From the NCBI GenBank assembly GCA_030150505.1, contig JASLFS010000036.1, forward strand, positions 1 to 17,156: DNA of 17,156 nt, written 5' to 3'. Below, in pieces: positions 13,797 through 17,156 of the stretch; positions within the stretch are counted from its first letter, which is position 1; every line of letters starts with the position of its first letter. Under the pieces are notes generated by a model. That model was not told the origin of the DNA. It worked only from the letters and a program-made list of their open reading frames with translations, and did not search any database. The DNA comes from Vitreoscilla sp. (GTDB lineage Bacteria; Pseudomonadota; Gammaproteobacteria; Burkholderiales; Neisseriaceae). A program made the position numbers and the translations under genes.

Positions 13797-15320
13797 ATGG
13801 ATTCTTCAAACTCGCCAACATCGAAACAAGAAGCAGGGGCAACCCATTCTTCCGATGTACACAATACGGCGAATCAGGTTCAGCGACATTTGAAAGTTCG
13901 CCACTTATCTATGATTGCGATTGGCGGTTGTATTGGTACTGGTTTGTTTATGGCCAGTGGCTCTGCCATTCATGATGCAGGTCCTGGTGGAGCATTGCTT
14001 GCTTATGCTGCCATTGGCGTGATGGTTTATTTCCTCATGACGTCATTGGGTGAAATGGCGACTTTCTTACCAACCTCAGGTGCATTTAGTACTTATGCAA
14101 CCCGTTTCGTTGATCCTTCATTGGGTTTTGCGCTTGGTTGGAACTATTGGTTTAACTGGGTGATTACAGTTGCCGCAGATATTTCGATTGCCTCCATTGT
14201 GATTCACTATTGGGCTCCCATGCAGTTTCTGCCAGCTTGGGGATGGAGCTTATTATTTCTACTGGCCATTATTGGTTTAAACAGCCTTTCTGTTCGGGCT
14301 TATGGTGAATCTGAATACTGGTTTGCACTGATTAAAGTAATTACAGTTGTTATTTTCTTAATCATTGGTGTTTTAACCATTTTCGGCATTATTGGTGGCG
14401 AATACATTGGCTTAACTAACTTTACTGTGGGCGACGCCCCATTTTTAGGTGATAGCACTGCCAATAAATTTCTCATGGCGCTCGGTGTTTTCTTAATTGC
14501 CGGTTTCTCATTTCAAGGAACTGAGCTTATTGGCGTTGCTGCTGGTGAATCTGAAAACCCAGAAAAAAGTATTCCTCAAGCGGTTAAAAAAGTTTTCTGG
14601 CGCATTTTGATTTTTTATATTTTGGCGATTTTAGTCATTGGTTTGCTTATTCCTTATACTGACCCAGCTCTTTTGGGTGGTGATGTGAACGAAATTTCAA
14701 AATCACCTTTTACTTTGGTATTTGAAAAAGCGGGCTTTGCTTTTGCTGCCGCAGTCATGAATGCAGTCATTTTGACGTCAATTTTATCGGCTGGTAATTC
14801 GGGTATGTATGCATCAACTCGTATGTTATATGCCATGGCAAAAGACAAATTGGCTTACCCAATGTTTGCAAAAGTCAATGCTTCTGGCACGCCAATTATT
14901 TCATTGATTGCCACAACGCTAGTGGTATTTGCAGTGTTTTTATTACAGCTGACAAGCGATCATGCTTATCAGTATGTTTTAGCTGCGTCTGGCTTAACTG
15001 GCTTTATTGCATGGCTTGGCATTGCGATTAGTCACTACCGTTTCCGCCGTGCATTTATTGCTCAAGGTCGTGATTTGAATCAATTACGCTACCGTGCAAA
15101 ATGGTTCCCTTTCGGTCCTATTTTTGCTTTTGCTTTGTGCTTATTGGTGATTGTTGGTCAAGATACAACATTGATGCTAACAGGTGAATTTGAATGGAAT
15201 CGCTTCTTGGTTACATACATGGGCATCCCAATCTTTTTGGTATTTTTCTTCTATCATAAATTGCGTTACCGCACGAAAAAAATTCCACTGGAACAAGTGA
15301 ATTTAAGCCAAGATATTTAA
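13797..15320 (+). CDS. lysP: Lysine-specific permease, AAT family
   Basis: The 507-residue inner-membrane protein has 12 predicted helices and aligns along its length with E. coli LysP, a proton-coupled L-lysine importer. Landmarks are HLSMIAIGGCIGTGLFMASG (36-55), VYFLMTSLGEMATFLPTSGAF, ALGWNYWFNW, GFSFQGTELIGVAAGESENP, LSAGNSGMYASTRMLY and TGFIAWLGIAISHYRFRR. An N-terminal hydrophilic tail of about 30 residues is somewhat longer than in E. coli. The Shine-Dalgarno before the ATG is weak (GAG). It is a single-gene unit ending in a strong terminator. Substrate is inferred from close similarity; another amino acid cannot be excluded. Confidence 0.9.
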   Translation: MDSSNSPTSKQEAGATHSSDVHNTANQVQRHLKVRHLSMIAIGGCIGTGLFMASGSAIHDAGPGGALLAYAAIGVMVYFLMTSLGEMATFLPTSGAFSTYATRFVDPSLGFALGWNYWFNWVITVAADISIASIVIHYWAPMQFLPAWGWSLLFLLAIIGLNSLSVRAYGESEYWFALIKVITVVIFLIIGVLTIFGIIGGEYIGLTNFTVGDAPFLGDSTANKFLMALGVFLIAGFSFQGTELIGVAAGESENPEKSIPQAVKKVFWRILIFYILAILVIGLLIPYTDPALLGGDVNEISKSPFTLVFEKAGFAFAAAVMNAVILTSILSAGNSGMYASTRMLYAMAKDKLAYPMFAKVNASGTPIISLIATTLVVFAVFLLQLTSDHAYQYVLAASGLTGFIAWLGIAISHYRFRRAFIAQGRDLNQLRYRAKWFPFGPIFAFALCLLVIVGQDTTLMLTGEFEWNRFLVTYMGIPIFLVFFFYHKLRYRTKKIPLEQVNLSQDI

Positions 15321-15341
15321 AAATAGACTTCGCTCTTTCAC

Positions 15342-15378
15342 AAAACCGCCTGCGCTCTCAACGCAGGCGGTTTTTTTT
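15342..15378 (+). terminator. Intrinsic terminator after lysP
   Basis: CCGCCTGCG (15346-15354) pairs perfectly with CGCAGGCGG (15362-15370) around a 7-base loop. The stem is extended by four A-T pairs and followed by eight T (15371-15378). It is one of the strongest terminators in the window. Confidence 0.95.
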
Positions 15379-15414
15379 GGTATGATGCCTTAAATTAATA
15401 AGGATATTCATTGT

Positions 15415-16335
15415 ATGTCAGTCTACACCACCGTTAGCGAAAGTCAGATGCAAGACTTTTTATCGCTTTATAATTTAGGAGAGTTGGTTGAGCTAAAAGG
15501 CATCGCCCAAGGCATTACCAATACCAATTATTTTGTTACTACGACAGAAAATCGCTATATTCTGACTATCTTTGAAACACTACAATTAGAAGAATTGCCT
15601 TTTTTCTTAGAATTAATGAGAGCGCTAAGCCAACAAGGTGTAGCTTGCCCTACTCCACAAATTCAAACTGATGGGCATTTAGTGAGCATTCTAGCCGATA
15701 AACCAGCTTGTTTGGTTAGCTGCTTAAAAGGCTCTGATTCTGAAACCCCATCAGCAGCACAATGCTTCTCCGTAGGCGCTATGATGGCTAAAATGCATTT
15801 AGCTAGCCAAAATATTGATTTACACATGGACAATCCACGCTATCAAGATTGGTGGCAAACCACGGCTAAACGTGTCTATGAGCGCATGGACAACAACGAA
15901 GCAAAATTGCTACAAGACACCATTGATTTAATTGCAAAACAGCCTATTGATAAATTGCCTCACGGCATTATTCACGCTGATTTATTTAAAGATAATGTTT
16001 TGCTGGATGGCGATGAAGTTGCTGGCTTTATTGATTTTTATTATGCATGTTACGGTAGCTTTATTTACGACATTGCAATCGCCATTAATGACTGGGCAAG
16101 AACGCCTGACAATAACATTGATAATGCCTTAAAACAAGCGTTATTAGATGGCTACAACAGCATTAGACCGTTAACATCAGATGAAGAAAACTTCCTGCCT
16201 TTAGCACAAAAAGCAGCAATCTTACGCTTTTGGGTGTCTCGCTTAGAAGACTATCATTTCCCACCTGAAGGTGATTTAACTTTTACCAAAGATCCAAATG
16301 CATTTAGAGATTTATTGTTAAGTTTAGATGCATAA
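15415..16335 (+). CDS. thrB: Homoserine kinase, type II (APH fold)
   Basis: This enzyme phosphorylates L-homoserine for threonine synthesis. The 306 residues belong to the aminoglycoside-phosphotransferase-like ThrB of Pseudomonas and Neisseria, not the GHMP-kinase ThrB of E. coli. The ATP-binding lobe contains ITNTNYFVTTTENRYILTIFE. The catalytic loop is HGIIHADLFKDNVL (D189, N194) and the metal-binding Asp is D207 in GFIDFYYA. The C-terminal WVSRLEDYHFPPEG is typical. AAGGA (15400-15404) lies 10 bases before the ATG. A TATGAT (15381-15386) just after the lysP terminator is a possible -10, so thrB is probably transcribed alone. Confidence 0.95.
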   Translation: MSVYTTVSESQMQDFLSLYNLGELVELKGIAQGITNTNYFVTTTENRYILTIFETLQLEELPFFLELMRALSQQGVACPTPQIQTDGHLVSILADKPACLVSCLKGSDSETPSAAQCFSVGAMMAKMHLASQNIDLHMDNPRYQDWWQTTAKRVYERMDNNEAKLLQDTIDLIAKQPIDKLPHGIIHADLFKDNVLLDGDEVAGFIDFYYACYGSFIYDIAIAINDWARTPDNNIDNALKQALLDGYNSIRPLTSDEENFLPLAQKAAILRFWVSRLEDYHFPPEGDLTFTKDPNAFRDLLLSLDA

Positions 16336-16343
16336 TCACATCA

Positions 16344-16389
16344 AAAAGCCACCTTTCAGGGAGCCTAGGCTCCCTGAAAGGTGGCTTTT
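16344..16389. terminator. 46-bp perfect palindrome, bidirectional terminator
   Basis: Bases 16344-16366 are fully complementary to 16389-16367. The ends are AAAAGCC and GGCTTTT, so each direction has a GC-rich stem ending in T4. It lies 9 bp after the thrB stop and 11 bp before the stop of the convergent CoA-transferase gene, so it can terminate both. Confidence 0.9.
16355..16378. repeat. Two head-to-head uptake-sequence-like 12-mers
   Basis: AGGCTCCCTGAA occurs at 16367-16378 and its exact complement at 16355-16366, touching at the palindrome centre. Known Neisseriaceae DNA uptake sequence dialects include AGGCTGCCTGAA, AGGCAGCCTGAA and AGGCTACCTGAA, each one or two bases different, and all share the CTG core. 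Inverted pairs in terminators are a classic position for such sequences. Confidence 0.5.
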
Positions 16390-16400
16390 AAACCCATTTT

Positions 16401-17156
16401 TTATAATAAATGACGTTTTTTAGCTTCTTCTCGTAATTCTTCCCTAAAGTCTGGATGAGCAATCTCAATCAATCGTTTAGTACGTTCTTTAATAGGCTGC
16501 CCACGTAATTGAGCAATACCATATTCCGTTACCACATAATTCACATCATTTTTATGCGTTGAAATCATAGCGCCTTCGGTTAATGTCGCTTTAATCCGAG
16601 AAATCGTTCCGCCCTTTGCTGTTGAAGGCAACACCATAATTGAGCGCCCTCCTTTAGACATCATGGCAGCGCGCACAAAATCTGTTTGCCCGCCAGTGCT
16701 CGAATAAATATACGTTCCCACACTTTCAGCAGCGCATTGCCCAAAAAAATCCACTTCCATAATGCCGTTAATCGCAACCAAATTATCATTTTTACTGGCA
16801 ATATCAGGATCATTCACATATTCAGCAGGATACATTGCCAAATCAGGGTTGTGGTTCATTTCTTGATACAACTGCTTCGTTCCCATTGCAAATGTGGCAA
16901 TCATTTTATTGGGGTGAAAATTCTTCACGCGATTATTAATAATCCCTTTTTTCCACAAAGAAATAATCCCATCGCCTAAAATTTCAGTGTGAACACCCAA
17001 ATCTTTTTTATCAGTTAATTGATTCACAACCGCATCAGGCAAACTACCAAAACCTATCTGCAAAGTATCGCCATCATTAACCAAGCTTGCAACATGCCTT
17101 GCAATGTCTTTCTCAACATCACTTATCTCACCACTTTTCATTTCCGTGACATCATC
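16401..17156 (-). CDS. Acetyl-CoA hydrolase / 4-hydroxybutyrate CoA-transferase family, C-terminal part
   Basis: The frame stays open to the window edge, so the N-terminal part is missing; 251 residues are present. Motifs are LQIGFGSLPDAVV (GXGXXP type) and LGVHTEILGDG, whose Glu is the probable CoA-thioester-forming residue by family position. GQCAAESVGTYIYSSTGGQ, RSIMVLPSTAKGGTISRI and VNYVVTEYGIAQLRGQP with IAHPDFREEL follow. Such enzymes move CoA between acetyl-CoA and carboxylates. The exact acceptor cannot be told from this half. An internal ATG at 17139-17141 is not the true start because conserved sequence must precede it. The gene converges on thrB across a shared terminator. Confidence 0.88.
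   Translation of the reverse strand, partial: DDVTEMKSGEISDVEKDIARHVASLVNDGDTLQIGFGSLPDAVVNQLTDKKDLGVHTEILGDGIISLWKKGIINNRVKNFHPNKMIATFAMGTKQLYQEMNHNPDLAMYPAEYVNDPDIASKNDNLVAINGIMEVDFFGQCAAESVGTYIYSSTGGQTDFVRAAMMSKGGRSIMVLPSTAKGGTISRIKATLTEGAMISTHKNDVNYVVTEYGIAQLRGQPIKERTKRLIEIAHPDFREELREEAKKRHLL

Overview
The window is AT-rich bacterial chromosome, most likely from a low-GC member of the Neisseriaceae (Betaproteobacteria). The family call rests on a 589-residue fusion of biotin-protein ligase (BirA) to type III pantothenate kinase (CoaX), a separate single-domain heptose adenylyltransferase, a Neisseria-type zinc-free L33, and 12-mers resembling DNA uptake sequences inside two terminator hairpins. 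Genus is not resolved. No rRNA, tRNA, insertion sequence, prophage or CRISPR array is visible.

Layout. 1-330: end of the ribosomal rpmB-rpmG unit and its terminator. 398-730: a small unrecognised minus-strand gene whose predicted promoter overlaps a Fur-like box. 801-3885: a D-alanine catabolic module, dadA followed by alr on the minus strand, diverging from an Lrp-family regulator. A tyrosine phosphatase gene follows the regulator at 24 bp. 4792-5657: a divergent pair of small Cys-containing proteins, one carboxymuconolactone decarboxylase-like and one DsrE-like, with inverted repeats between them.

5709-6493 has no protein gene but is the most interesting part. It carries two tandem minus-strand copies, 395 bp apart, of a predicted small RNA of about 93-95 nt. 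Each has its own sigma70 promoter (17-bp spacer, CATAAT -10), a 13-bp 5' stem-loop, an identical 29-nt pyrimidine-rich linker with two UUUCUCC anti-Shine-Dalgarno motifs, and an intrinsic terminator. The arrangement resembles the tandem sibling sRNAs NmsRA/NmsRB of Neisseria. An FNR/ANR-like site lies upstream of the first copy.

6553-10430: the TldD protease, a YtqB/MnmM-type methyltransferase and a membrane phosphoethanolamine transferase. 10489-13525: a minus-strand operon of heptose adenylyltransferase, BirA-CoaX and a SPOR-like membrane protein, the last two overlapping by 4 bp. 13526-13796: a divergent intergenic region with a 52-bp perfect palindrome. 13797-16335: lysine permease (lysP) and type II homoserine kinase (thrB). 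16344-16389: a 46-bp perfect palindrome serving as a convergent terminator and built around two head-to-head uptake-sequence-like 12-mers. 16401 to the end: the C-terminal part of a CoA-transferase.

Most protein genes are ordinary housekeeping or metabolic genes. The novelty lies in the non-coding parts: the twin sRNAs, the palindromes, the uptake-like words, and the operator-like sites.
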